NCBI RefSeq assembly: GCF_024868665.1
Contig: NW_026634414.1
Span: 1 to 64,000, forward strand
Direction of reading: 5' to 3'
DNA length: 64,000 nt
Source of the DNA: Triplophysa rosa
Taxonomy: Eukaryota; Chordata; Actinopteri; Cypriniformes; Nemacheilidae
A program made the translations under genes and the position numbers. How positions within the stretch are numbered: position 1 is the stretch's first letter; each line of letters starts with the position of its first letter. Below, piece by piece: positions 12,130-23,280 of the stretch. The notes under the pieces were generated by a model. It searched no databases. It had not been told where the DNA came from and was given only the letters and a program-made list of their open reading frames with translations.

Positions 12130-12510
12130 TAACAATTAATCACAGGTGAGAAGATCACAGTCAACATAATAATTAGCCAGCAAACAATTTTCTTAAATGT
12201 GTATTAAGAAAACAAAAGATCAATAATTGAGCACCAACAATCACAAACATGTTGAAACTCAAATTGAAAACGTTCTTCCCATATGGAATAAAAAAATGAT
12301 CATATTATGTAATATACATATAAAATACATTTTTGTTAAAATAGCTTAATGATCCCGATTAAAATGTATGTGCACCTAATGTGGGTTTTATCATGTTTGT
12401 GATTGTTAGTGCTCAATTAATCGTGTATCTTGTTTTCTTAATAGCAATTGTTGGCTGGCTAATTAGGCCTATTATGTTGTGATGTTATTGATCTCATCTG
12501 TAATAATACC
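12130..12510. repeat. Inverted repeat nested in the transposon
   Basis: ATTAGCCAGC...TTAAGAAAACA...CACAAACATG on the left (12130-12262) recurs reversed on the right (about 12388-12510: CATGTTTGTGATTGTTAG...TTTTCTTAATAG...GGCTGGCTAATTA). Arms are about 120 bp with scattered mismatches. Probably a foldback MITE inserted in the larger element. Confidence 0.75.
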
Positions 12511-12641
12511 TGGAAATAATAAAAATGTGTTCAAGAATGAATTTTAAATATTTACTTTACTTTTAACCAGTAAATACATAAATGACTTACAGAGACATAT
12601 GTGACAATGTTTTAATGACATTCTCAATTTTCTTTGCACAG

Positions 12642-13115
12642 TCCATCATCAGTGGCCAAAAGAAATCAAAGTGGCTTGACATATTTTGCAATCCTTCTGC
12701 CAAGACCATGCTTGTGCCTGTATACATTGACAATCAGGACCAAATTGATGTCCTACTTTCACCTCACTTCATTTCTGGACAGGACACCCACACAGACTCA
12801 CAATGACACAATCAAGTTTATTATGGATGTCCTTTTTCCAGAGGTGGGTCCTGTGTTAGCTGTGCTCCTCAGATTTATTTTGTAATTGCTTTTTAAAAAA
12901 AAATTGGTTAATGTAGAAAGGACACTCAGTTTTGTTGTACAAAAAAATAAAAAAATAATTTTGATACTGAAATGATACTACTTGTTCGGGGTGCGACCCA
13001 TCTTGACTTAACTCTTTCTTTGATAGTCCATCATCTGTTCCCTTGCTGCTTAGGAAAATCTCACCATGCTGGAGACTGAGGAGGAATTTCTACAAGGGCC
13101 TGTCATTGACATAAG
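12642..13115 (+). pseudogene. Captured exons resembling PWWP3/MUM1 C-terminal domain
   Basis: The first exon-like segment starts after TTCTTTGCACAG and reads SKWLDIFCNP, VPVYIDNQDQIDVLL. A frameshift brings in HNDTIKFIMDVLFPE, which ends at GAG|GTGGGT. The second starts after TGCTGCTTAG, reads ETEEEFLQGPVIDIR and ends at AAG|GTATG. The succession (SKWL, a DxxQ segment, FxxDVLFPE, then an EExFLQGP block) resembles the conserved C-terminal region of PWWP3A/PWWP3B (MUM1) proteins, which are chromatin and DNA-damage factors. Splice signals are kept, the frame is not. The resemblance is recalled, not searched. The location between transposon ends points to gene-fragment capture. Confidence 0.5.
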
Positions 13116-14584
13116 GTATGTAAGGATGCTATAAAGGAGAAATGGTCAAGCATGACACCCTGCCATTATTTCTAATAACAATTTTGTTATTAGTTATCTG
13201 CACGGCAGATATTTAATTGATAGTTCATATGATTGCACTTAATGTCTTATGGGCTAAATATGGTTAATATTTGAATGTAACTTTATACATGCCTATACAT
13301 TCACAGCAAACACTCAAGTCTTCTGTATATTTGTATATAACTAGGCCACAGTAGATTATATATTATTGTTGTACTGTACATCTGATCCAACTGTGTGTAT
13401 TATACATTTTTTAATTCACAAAAACACTTGATTGCAGTTACAATTGCAAATCAATTGTCTCCTGTAAGCTATGTATTAAGACCATTAGTAGATATCTACA
13501 AATATGTTAACCTGTTCTGCATATAGTTGATTAAGCCATGGTTTCTATAGTAAGATTGGTTTTGCCAAGAGTCCCCAATACAACAACAACAACAACAACA
13601 AAACATGGTTACTACACTTTTACCATAGTTAATTTTCACTGGTCCAGAAGCACTTCCAGTTTCATTTTAGTTTTATTTATTTACTTTTAATCTTACACAT
13701 ACATAATTACATTTTTGTTTAACAGTTTGATTCGGTTACAAATATTTCATTTTGTCGTTCAACTCACCCTACTGGACAAATAATGAACAACAGGGATGTA
13801 AAACTGCCTGGGGCGCAAAACTGCCTGCTCCAGGTCTGCAGACTCCCCAAATAGCCGCTCAGTGACGCACCGACTGAGAAACCTGCTGAAAGTGCCCTAG
13901 TTATCGGTGATTCTATAGTTCGGAACATTAACATAGAGGCACCAGCCACCATAGTCAAATGTTTACCGGGAGCCAGAGCGCCTGACATCAAGTCAAATTT
14001 AAATGTGCTGGCTAAGGCTAATCGTAAATTCAGTAAAATTGTTATTCACGTCTGCACAAATGATGTTCGACTCCGTCAATCGGAGATCACAAAAGATAAC
14101 ATTAAAGCGGTGTGTGAGCTCGCAAGCAAAATGTCAGACACTGCAATATTCTCTGGCCCCCTCACTGCTTATCGTGGTGATGAGATTTATAGCAGATTAT
14201 CATCACTAAATGGCTGGTTGTTTGAGTGGTACCTGCAGAATGATATAGTTTTTTATAAACAACTGGAAGAGTTTTGAGGGCAGACCTGACCTGTTGAAAC
14301 GAGATGGTCTCCATCCCTCCTGGCCTGGGGCTTCCAACCTGTCTAAAAATATGGCACAGAGTCTTAATAATGCTAACCTGGGGCCCAGGTCAGGGAGCAG
14401 ACAGAATGGCTTAACCTACTATCTGCTTGCCGTCTCACGTCGCAGAATACACAAAATGTACAACATGTAATAATCCCTTCTCCCAAACATCACAAAATAG
14501 AGACTGTGCCTGTCCCCCGGATTAGCAAACATAAAATAATGCGTAAACCTCTTGAAAGTAATTTAATAAACGTTAAACAAATTA

Positions 14585-17500
14585 AACATGAACAAAATAC
14601 AGATAATCAACTGTTACGACTCGGATTGCTAAATATTAGATCTCTCTCTAATAAAGCACTTTTTGTTAACGATATGATAACAGATCATATCGTTATCATA
14701 TCGACGCGGAACACACAACTCTATTTTACATTATTTATTCACCAAATTTGCACATATCAGACCTGTACATACATAATTGTCTATATTGTATATTGTGTTT
14801 TTGCTGTTTTGTACATTGCCTATTTCTATATTATTGTATATTATTATTTTTGGACAGTGTTCAGTCCTGTTGCTGTCTTTCTGTTGCACTGTGGAGCTTC
14901 TGTCACTATAACAAATTCCTCATATGTGTAAACATACTTGGCCAATAAAGCTCATTCTATTCTATTCTATTCTATTCTATTCTATTCTATAAAATAGACA
15001 TGCTCTGTTTGACAGAAACATGGCTAAAACCAGATGATTATATTACTTTAAATGAATCTGTCCCCCAAGATTATTATTATAAACATGAGCCTCGTCTAAA
15101 AGGCAGAGGGGGAGGTGTCGCAGCACTTTACAATAACTCTTTTAGCATTTCCCAGAAGTCTAACTCTAAATATAATTCTTTTGAAGTCATGGTTCTTCAT
15201 GTTTCAACACCTAATACTAAGGATAAAACACTTTTAAAATTGATTCTAGCTATTGTATATAGGCCTCCAGGGCACCACACAGATTTTATTAAAGAATTTG
15301 GTGGGTTCTTATCAGAACTAGTACTGGCCGCAGATAGACTCCTTGTCGTTGGTGACTTTAACATCCACGTAGATAACGTTACAGATGCCTTAGGAATGGC
15401 TTTCAAAGACACTCTTAACTCCATGGGCATTAGTCAACATGTGTCAGGACCCACTCACCTTCGTAATCATACTTTAGATTTAATACTGTCTTACGGTATA
15501 AATGTGGACGACGTTAAAATCCTTCAGCAGAGTGAAGACATTTCGGATCATTATCTGGTATTATGTTTGCTTCACTGGCCTACGGCTGCAAATAAAACTC
15601 ATTGTTACAAATATGGTAGAACAATAACTTCAACTACCAAAGATGCGTTTCTCGATAATCTGCCCGAATTGTCTCAAATCATGAGAAATAACGTTGAAGA
15701 TCTTGACATTACCACTGAAAATTTTAATTCCACCTTCTCGGTAACGCTAGACAAAGTTGCTCCACTACGTTTAAAGAAGATTAAAAATGGCAGCCCCACA
15801 CCGTGGTATAATGAACACACTCAGGCTCTAAAGAAAGCGGCCCGAAAAATGGAGCGCAACTTTAAGAAAACTAAATTAGAGGTATTTCGTACAGCATGGA
15901 AGGATAGTATTCGAAAATACAGGAAAGCCCTAATAACTTCTAGATCCGCCTACTTTTCATCACTAATAGAAGAAAACCAGCACAACCCTAGGTTTTTATT
16001 TAACACGGTGGCTAAATTAACAAAAAATAAATCGTCAGTGACTTCTGATCCTGTATATCAGCATAGCAGTGATGAATTTATGAACTACTTCACATATAAA
16101 ATCCAAGATATTAGAGAAAAAATTATAACAATGCAATCAGAAGTGAAACCCGCTGAACAAACTAACTACAGCGCCCTTAAGGAGAAAATGCAATTATTTT
16201 ATACCGTAGATCAAGATGAGCTGTCTAAAATTATTAGATCATCTAAATCAACAACATGCATACTAGACCCTATACCTACAAATCTACTGAAAGAGATGCT
16301 CCCAGAAATTATAGATCCTCTTCTTGGTATTATTAACTCATCTCTGACATTAGGACATGTGCCTAAAGCATATAAGGTGGCTGTTATAAGGCCCCTTGTC
16401 AAAAAACCCCAACTCGACCCTAGAGAACTAAGGAACTACAGGCCTATATCGAATCTACCTTTCATATCTAAAGTTCTGGAAAAAGTAGTTTCAACTCAAT
16501 TATGCTCCTTCCTCCAAAGGAATGACATCAATGAAGAATTCCAGTCTGGATTTAGAGCATGTCACAGTACAGAGACTGCTTTGATCAGAGTTACAAATGA
16601 TCTGCTATTGGCGTCTGACCGAGGTTGTATCTCGTTATTGGTGCTGCTAGACCTTAGTGCTGCATTCGATACCATTGACCACAGCACACTCCTACATAGA
16701 CTCGAAAATTATGTTGGCATTAAGGGAATAGCTTTGAAATGGTTTAAATCTTATTTATCCGACCGTTTTCAATTTGTAGCAATAAACAATGAGGTGTCAC
16801 GCAAATCGCAAGTCCAGTACGGTGTACCACAGGGCTCAGTCTTAGGGCCTCTGCTCTTCGCATTATACATGCTACCTCTAGGAGATATAATAAAGCGACA
16901 CGGAGTTAGCTTTCACTGTTATGCTGATGATACTCAACTTTATATTTCCTCGAAGCCTCATGAAACACAGCAGTTCCATCGAATAATGGAATGCATAGTC
17001 GATATAAAAAACTGGATGAGTAACAACTTTTTATTACTGAACTCGGACAAAACGGAAGTGTTACTTATTGGACCGAAAACTGCTATAAGTAACAACCAAG
17101 AATACTGTTTAACTATTGACGGATGTTCCATAAAACCCTCGTCGTCAGCAAAGAATCTTGGCGTTCTATTCGATAGTAATCTGTCATTTGAGAGCCACGT
17201 CGCCAACACCTGTAAAATTGCGTTTTTCCATCTTAAGAATATATCTAAACTACGTCATATGCTGTCAATCTCAGATGCAGAGAAGTTAATTCATGCATTC
17301 ATGACATCAAGACTAGATTACTGTAATGCACTGTTAGGTGGTTGCCCTGCAGGCTTATTACAAAAACTCCAATTGGTCCAAAACGCGGCAGCTCGAGTTC
17401 TTACACGTACAAAAAAGTATGAACATATTAGCCCGGTTCTGTCAACCTTGCACTGGTTACCTATAAAGCATCGCGTTAACTTTAAAATCTTGCTTATTAC

Positions 17501-17771
17501 CTATAAAGCCTTACATGGTTTAGCTCCTCAGTACTTGAATGAACTCCTTTTGTATTACAGTCCTTCACGTGCATTACGCTCTCAGGCGTCCTGTCAGTTG
17601 GTAATACCTAGAATTTCAAAATCAAGTGCAGGTGGTAGATCCTTTTCCTATCTAGCGCCTAAACTTTGGAATAGTCTTCCCTGCACTGTCCGGGAGGCAG
17701 ACACACTCTGTCAGTTTAAATCTAGACTAAAGACGCATCTTTTTAATCTTGCATACACTACTCTTCCATAA
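14585..17771 (+). pseudogene. L2-type LINE ORF2: endonuclease and reverse transcriptase
   Basis: The frame begins before the insert (LRLGLLNIRSLSNKALFVND) and is open for 923 codons from 15000 to the stop at 17771. APE-type endonuclease motifs: NIRSL, LTETWL, GRGGGVAALY, YRPPG, GDFNIH, SDHYLV. RT motifs: NYRPISNLPFISKVLE, FRACHSTETAL, LLDLSAAFDTIDH, YGVPQGSVLGPLLFALYM, CYADDTQLY. The C-terminus carries LHWLPIKHRVNFKILL. The enzyme nicks target DNA and copies its own RNA. Only the insert at 14689 breaks it; the RT portion is intact, so the insertion is probably recent relative to the decay rate. The clade call (L2 or a near relative within the jockey superfamily) is from motif order. Confidence 0.9.
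14689..14990 (+). mobile_element. Retroelement 3' end with (TTCTA)n tail
   Basis: The ORF2 frame ...FVNDMITDH stops at about 14688 and resumes with KIDMLCLTETW at 14991. The 302 bp between end in GGCCAATAAAGCTCATTCTA followed by about eight TTCTA units, the 3' tail style of a teleost LINE or SINE. No coding capacity. Confidence 0.75.
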
Positions 17772-18408
17772 TATAAATCTTCAGAGGGTTTAGGCTGCAT
17801 TAGTTAGATCAACCGGAACCAAAAACACAACTGATGTACTTGTTGCATCAAAGAGTACAGAACAGTACTCTACTCTCAGCCAGTCTTGTCTCATTGTTCC
17901 AAGGTTACCACAGCGAGCAGGATGCAGTTCATGGCCTGACCTGATGGTAGAGCGGAGAATGGGAAGTGGGGACCTGACAAGAGCTGAGATGATAGAGCTG
18001 GATAAAGAAGGACGCGGTCTCTTGACATGTCTTCACCACAAAATTTCAAATGCTATTAGATTATTAATGATAATCTTAAACTATAATTTATTTTATTATT
18101 AAGTTTATTTATTTTATTTAGCCTTGTTGTGCAAGTTCTCTGGAGCTTGTGCAGAGGCAGCAGCTTTTGCCAGAGGGGAACTGGAATCCCCTGGTTGGGC
18201 CTGGGTTCTCCTGAGGTTTTTTTTCTCGATTAGAGTTTTGGGTTCCTCGCCACCGTTTGCATACTGTTTTTGCACTATCTGCCTGACCGGGGGGGCTGCT
18301 TTAGAATCTTAAAGTTTTACTTAATTAATATTGCATATAGGAATTTATTATCTGTTATATTTGACCTGTGCTTCTCTCTCCTTTATCCTAAATGTGTGCT
18401 CTCACTGA

Positions 18409-18464
18409 GCGTGTGTGTGTGTGCGTACTTGTCTGTGTACGTACGTGTGTGTGTGTGTGTGTGT

Positions 18465-18515
<51 letters not shown>

Positions 18516-18600
18516 TGTGTGTGTGTGTGTGCGTGCGTGCGCGTGCGTGTGTGTGTGTGTGTGTCTATGTGTGTTAGTACGTGTGCATATTGTGTGTGTG
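18409..18600 (+). repeat. (GT)n-rich tract in LINE 3' UTR
   Basis: GT dinucleotides with scattered C and A changes. The same tract recurs in the other copies at 28790-28925, 46250-46430 (as CA) and 55885-55995. The long Cys/Val-rich frames across it are artefacts of GTG/TGT codons. Confidence 0.95.
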
Positions 18601-18778
18601 GAGTGTTTTGTATGTGGGTATGTCTGTTTTCTGTGTTTTCACCTTTTTCTTGTTTTTACAGGTACAACTTTAATTGTTTTGCTTATAGTCAATATGTCTT
18701 ACGTACAGCTGCTTTGTAACAATGAAAATTGTAAAAAGCGCTATATAAATAAAGTTGAGTTGTTAGGAACATTACAAT

Positions 18779-19209
18779 AACTGGCAAATGTAGACACAAT
18801 GCTTATGTCTAAACATATCTCTTATGACTCATTAAATAGCACTGAAAAAAATTACAATGTAAAGCGCTGTACAGAAAAAAAATAGGCATTTGACATGTAG
18901 ACATTAAGTTTTTACTAAAATATAGACATTTGGCTTTAGAAATGTACAGTTATAACTATAAAAACATAACTGAGCCATCTGTAACCAGAAGTAAAACCAG
19001 TGCTCACTTAAAATTAGTGCAGTTACAAAATAAGCCTGAAATACAGATATTTAACTAATCTAATATTAACATAAGTATAAAATCTGTGCAAACTTGAAAT
19101 GAGTGAAATTACAAAATATGCCAAAATATTAACAGGCACAAAGGCATTTCAAGACAAAGTTTAGCTTAAAAGCTGATTTTGAAGTTTGAAGTTCAGGTTT
19201 GTTTCTTAC
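18779..19209. other. No gene recognised
   Basis: AT-rich spacer between the LINE tail and the relic exon at 19210. Confidence 0.4.
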
Positions 19210-20330
19210 CTCCCAACAACAGAAATACCCTCTGGAAAAAAATGTTTCCCTTATTGTCTTTGTGTAGTCTAAATTTAGAGCATAGATTAAAGCAAAGAAG
19301 AGACATACAGCATGTGGCAAGTTTGGGACATCATCCACGACAATTCTTCCCTCCAGAATGATTGCCCTTGATGCATTAACATTGAGAACATGTGGAGTTC
19401 GGGCAGGCGTATCTTCAGGTGAAACTGTGAGCAGGCCAACATCTATTCCACTGAAGTCTGCATCTACATCCAAGTCTGAAACATAACAAAAATAGGAAAG
19501 CGTGAGTTTTTCTCTACCTTGAGACACGTATATGACATATACCCAAGCTTTAAATCACAACTGCCAAAGACAGATGATAAACTATATAGTGAAAGACTTA
19601 CAAAACATTTAAAGGGCTAGTTCACTCAAAAAAGAAAATTCTGTCATCATTTACTCATCATCATGTTGTTTCAAACCTGTATAAATTTAAAGCACAAAAA
19701 CTACCACTGTGTCAAATCGGAATTGTTTTTAAGTCAAGAGACAAATATAGTATCGAAATACTCTTAATCTTAACTCTAATTGAACTTAACAAAACAAAAC
19801 AGAAATACCAACAACAATTACTTACAAAGCACATCCTGAATTCTCAGAGTCATCCCCCAAATGAAGTACTGCGAGGGCGCACACACGTAACACCTTACGT
19901 CAGATGACTATGCAAAAGCAAAAAACAGACAGAGAATAAGGTTAACAATCATATTCAAACAAAGACTCAAAAGATGACAACAGTCAACCTAAAGAAATCC
20001 CTTTGAATCAACATGACGCAAAACTTCATCCATGCGTTCCCCTGATATCCTGCTTTTACCTGAAAAATTTAATCAAATTTGCAGAGTGTGTGTCCAATGC
20101 TGCGCAGAACTTGGATCTCAGATTTTTTTGAATTGCAAAGATCTAAGCACAAAACACAAAGTGGTTGTTTACATTAAAATAAAAAAGCCATTTAGGTTGT
20201 AAAGAGAAATAGGAATCAAACGTGGCTTTCAGTAAAAAGTGCTGGGCACTTCTCCAAGATCTCACAAATAGGAGGTTCAGAATGAATGATTTCCTTTCTC
20301 CTCGGGGCAAATGTGCTGTCTTCATACTAA
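19210..20330 (-). pseudogene. Relic of a multicopy teleost gene family (SAMD3-like C-terminal region)
   Basis: Minus-strand exons in order: about 20330-20222 (FAPRRKEIIHSEPPICEILE, then KCPALFTES, ending before GTTTGA); 20142-20060 (after GTGCTTAG: LRSKFCAALDTHSANLIKFF, ending CAG|GTAAAA); a weak segment near 19900-19835 (LGDDSEN); and 19475-19210 (after TTATGTTTCAG: VDVGLLTVSPEDTP-like, with ASRAIILEGRIVVDDVPNLP and FALIYALNLDYTK, ending GAG|GTAAGA). The pattern 'RRxEIV..PPV..I...WPALF', 'SKFLxxLDxHxxKLLxxF' and 'ILEGxIVVDDLPxLPxALCxxFGLIYALNLDYP' occurs in many uncharacterised fish proteins, some with SAM or PB1 domains. The function is unknown. The first exons are missing or unrecognised and phases do not join cleanly, so it is probably dead. 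Confidence 0.6.
19612..19700 (+). repeat. Fragment of the cyprinid MITE family
   Basis: TTTAAAGGGCTAGTTCACTC followed by an AATTCTGTCATCATTTACTC segment is the left end of the family seen at 6685-8184. The right end is absent. Confidence 0.65.
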
Positions 20331-20951
20331 ACGTTGAATTAATATGAGACTTACAGCTTCAAGGCATCAAGCGGAAATTAAAAAGAACTAGTCTACACTA
20401 GAAGAAAATACATTTTCACTGTATAACATTTTAACCGCTCTATATATGATATCGTCATATCCTACACCCCTGCTTGAAAGTTATAAATGACAATGCATTC
20501 TAATAATCAATGTTTGTGATGACAAATAACTGCAATAATTTCGATTGAGATGTGCTGGCACATGTTTGTACAGCGATCATCGAATTTATAAAAGTAATGT
20601 ACAGCATTATAACGAGTACTAAAGTGAATGAAATCAAGCATTTTGTAAAATAATGGCAGGCATCCTGGCTGCTGATTTTAAAGTGGACAATAACTAAACT
20701 AAGAAACACCAACAAGTACTTTGACACGTGAGGACCAAAAAGTGTTTGAGACACGTTTAAGGTCTTAACATGTTCGTAAATACAAAAAACAATCAATACA
20801 AATCAAATAATTAGCAGTAATTACCTTGAATTGGTTAAGATCACAATCCTCAGTCCATGTGCTTCAGCAAGGTGTGGGGGAGGGGAGATGTACTTCATTG
20901 CTCATGCTCAAAAGAACGTCTTGAACATTTTGAGTAATTTTACTTAGTTTT
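20331..20951. other. No gene recognised
   Basis: Possible upstream exon of the relic near 20830-20860 on the minus strand (a short frame ending at a GGTAATT donor), too weak to call. The remainder is AT-rich. Confidence 0.3.
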
Positions 20952-21500
20952 TGTTAGTGTTGGACTTTAAAGGCAGTCCTGCATGCTCAAAAATTTGCAC
21001 AGAGACGTTCTCCAAAATTAAACAGAAGTTTTATTATCAGATGTAAAAAGGTAACAAAGCTTTGGGTTGTCAGACAATCTCCTCACTCCACCACAAGCCA
21101 ACAACCAAAATATTCAAAAACACCCATATTTATTAAGTATGTGACGTCGCTCGTATCTTCTGACTCCTCCTCTGCTTTTTGCTCCCTTTCCACCAATCAC
21201 CGTGAAGTCCTTTTTCTTAGTTCCTGTAAAATAACATTTCAAAACGTATATCCTGTGGTCAATCGCCAGTCCTGAGGAATGTTCTCCAGGACAGTTTCTT
21301 TTGGGGAGTGGTCTCCTAGAAACAGTTCCCTGTGGCCGGACAACATACCAACATTCTTAACATTCTTTTAGTAAAAAGAAAACACTTAATCATCTAATAC
21401 TTTTAATTATGTAGCGTTGTTTCTTAATCCTATGATTCATTAAAACACATCACAACTCATGATTATACTTAAAACATATGCAGTGGATTGATTCATAACA
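20952..21500. mobile_element. Possible solo LTR
   Basis: The 549-bp stretch starts TGTTAG and ends ATAACA, so it has TG..CA termini with a short inverted repeat, and is flanked by TTTT on both sides (20948-20951, 21501-21504). A run of T is weak evidence for a target duplication. No coding sequence. Confidence 0.3.
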
Positions 21501-21504
21501 TTTT

Positions 21505-22042
21505 TATGTGAAAAACACTCTTTGTGTGTGTGTGTGTGTTGATCTAGATAATTTATGGCTCCAACCCCCATTTGCCACAGTAACTATTTTACTGAGTAAG
21601 ATAGCAAGCACATGACAAAATCACATAGCTTAATGATTTAATGAAAGAAAACACTTATTGATTATATTGATATTTAAATCATACTTTTATCTGAAAAATA
21701 TTCCCACAGTCTGTATCATGAATTTGAAGAACCACCACCTGTAAACTTTTTATTAAACAAATGTTAGTGTTTTAATGTTAGAAAACTGAAGTGTGGTAAA
21801 TGGTGTTACAGTCAGAATGTTTACTAATGTGCAAATTGGGCTTTTTATCTTAATAAATATAACTTTCACTAATAAATAACTACACAATAAAAGGACAAAT
21901 AAACAGGAGGATCTTTAATGGTGGAAGCATGTGGCCTGTGAGCGGCAGGCAACCCCCCAGGTTTGCAGAAATGGTTTGACCCAATTCTTAGGCAGCCAAT
22001 GATATTGACACGTTTAAACTGGATACTGACGTCTGAATCACG
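21505..22042. other. No gene recognised
   Basis: AT-rich with a short (GT)n at about 21525. Confidence 0.4.
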
Positions 22043-22740
22043 CGTTGTTTACGTGTATTCTACGTGTATTTGACGTTGTCACGAATCGGGGATGAGAGAC
22101 ACGGATACACAGACAGAGGACCGAAGTGCAGACAGGGTAAGGGGTAAACTAGACTTTTAATAAATAACAAAACATACAAAACAAAGACCCAAGTGGGGGT
22201 CAAATGAACTGTAAACATGACATATAACAAGAAAAAGGACTTACTACACTAAACTAGAAATAACATCTATTACATACTACAAAAGACTAGGCTACACTTA
22301 ACAGGACAAGAAACTCACCCACACGAAACACGACAGAGTACAATGAACCGACACAAGACAGAGAACACAGGGGCATTAAATAAAGGGACAAATCAAAGGG
22401 GAACAGGTGTGGGGCATGAACTAATAAACAGTCAAAACGAGGGATACAAAAGGGCGGGAATACAGACAAGACACCGGAGAGTGGAAGGCCAACAGGGACA
22501 AAACGCCACTCTCCACATAAAACAAGAGGTTCTGTCATGGTTCTGCCACTAGGTCAAGAAAAGCAAGACAAGGTGGGGCACAACCATGACAGACGTGTAT
22601 TTAACACGTTAAGTACGTGTTAAATACACGTTAAATACATGTTAATTTTCCACACGTAAACAACACGTTAAGTACACGTTAAATACACGTTGAGTACGTG
22701 TGAAATACACGTTGTTGACGTGTAATTAACGTGATAAAAT
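22043..22740. repeat. 11-bp palindrome-based tandem array, split by an LTR
   Basis: Units such as ACACGTTAAAT and their reversed form ACGTGTTAAAT succeed each other about every 11 bases at 22597-22740, with more units at 22043-22076. The solo LTR 22077-22591 sits between the two parts with GACGT duplicated. Each unit centres on an ACACGT or ACGTGT core. Confidence 0.8.
22077..22591. mobile_element. Solo-LTR-like element, copy A
   Basis: 515 bp, begins TGTCACG and ends CCATGACA, flanked by the 5-bp duplication GACGT (22072-22076, 22592-22596). The last 59 bp (22533-22591) form an imperfect palindrome, TGTCATGGTTCTGCC...GGGGCACAACCATGACA. Related copies at 33220 and 38127. No reading frame of note. 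TG..CA ends with 5-bp duplications indicate an LTR left by recombination; no internal region is seen. Confidence 0.75.
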
Positions 22741-23280
22741 TTGCGCGTTTTTGAACCACTAGGCCTTCAATAGTGATGCGTTTTCTCTTGTTTGGTGGGC
22801 GTGTCAAGAATGTCAGCCCAATCAGCAGCAACATGTATATAACCCACGCGGTATTAAAGAAACAGCTCGCACAATGGGTCCAAGTAAAGTCATTTAAATG
22901 TGTCCGCTGCAGCTCGGTATACGCAACAATTGAAGATAAAAGAAGTGATGTATTTTGCAGTATTAAACACGTATTTATTCCGATTTCATCAGGCTCTGGA
23001 AATTCTTCAAAAAGAACACAAAGAATGGCCTTCTCAGCTGCCATAGTTCAACTCTTGCGTCATCACAACAGGATGTTCAACCACACCACCGTTTCCGTTT
23101 AAAAAAACGTTTTGTCGGGGCTGAAGACAACCCTGGTCTCCTTTCCTGTGTTCCACTGAAGCCAAAGCGTTATCATTAGCAGTTACGCTTTTTGGCTAAA
23201 GGTGGCAGGCTTCCCTTCTAGTGGCTTTGGTTATAATGGTTTTTAAGTATTACTTTTTAACAGGTATTTATCCATGAATT
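22741..23280. other. No supported gene
   Basis: Overlapping frames on both strands (109 codons plus, 121 codons minus) have no recognisable domain. It may belong to the same mobile unit as the adjacent array or be the upstream region of the HECT gene. Confidence 0.3.

Larger units (their letters stand above)
11504..13854. mobile_element. hAT-like transposon carrying exon-like host sequence
   Basis: An 8-bp duplication CCGCTCAG flanks it (11496-11503, 13855-13862), and joining the flanks restores the LINE frame NRFAPL-SDAPTE. Inside are terminal inverted repeats of about 70 bp starting GGGGAGTCTGCAGACCTGGA at 11510 and mirrored up to 13848. The outermost six bases of the two ends do not pair, which is unusual. 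No transposase is visible, so the element is non-autonomous. It contains two exon-like segments (12642-12843, 13054-13115) and a nested inverted repeat (12130-12510). An 8-bp duplication suits hAT; a P-like element would also fit. Confidence 0.82.
11157..14277 (+). pseudogene. LINE ORF1, split by a transposon
   Basis: The N-terminal part (11157-11503) has a CxxC-type zinc-finger pattern (CTSC...CEGFVCDKC), a charged helical stretch (LTEKILELESRIRSL) suited to a coiled coil, and ends NRFAPL. The frame resumes after the insertion at about 13863 with SDAPTEKPAESALVIGDS. The second part is an SGNH/GDSL-type esterase domain: VIGDSIVRN (block I), IHVCTNDV (block III) and DGLHPSWPG (block V with the D..H pair). 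The last block falls in another frame after an early TGA near 14275. CR1/L2 ORF1 proteins with such an esterase domain are known; the role is RNA binding in the retrotransposon particle. The copy is inactive because of the 2.35-kb insertion and the frame break. Confidence 0.82.
11017..18778 (+). mobile_element. L2/CR1-type LINE, near full length, with two later insertions
   Basis: The element carries ORF1 (zinc-finger/coiled-coil part plus esterase part), ORF2 (endonuclease and RT), a 3' UTR with a long (GT)n tract, and the tail AATAAAGTTGAGTTG at 18778. The 5' boundary is approximate. Removing the transposon 11504-13854 and the 302-bp insert 14689-14990 leaves about 5.1 kb, the normal size for this clade. 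Three more copies in the window (27570-29072, 46098-47716, 55880-56128) share the same 3' part. Confidence 0.88.

Noticed and set aside
11507..13851. 3-bp AAA target duplication and a Harbinger assignment for the exon-carrying element
   Set aside because: The 8-bp CCGCTCAG repeat restores the interrupted LINE frame exactly, which AAA does not.
15197..17209. Minus-strand frames inside the LINE ORF2
   Set aside because: Shadows of the strong plus-strand RT frame.
18270..18780. Long Cys/Val-rich frames (also near 28780, 46114 and 55770)
   Set aside because: They translate the (GT)n tract of the L2 3' UTR; three frames are open at once because GTG and TGT are never stops.
22679..23102. Overlapping 109- and 121-codon frames on opposite strands
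   Set aside because: No recognisable domain or splice context, and one frame starts within the palindromic array.
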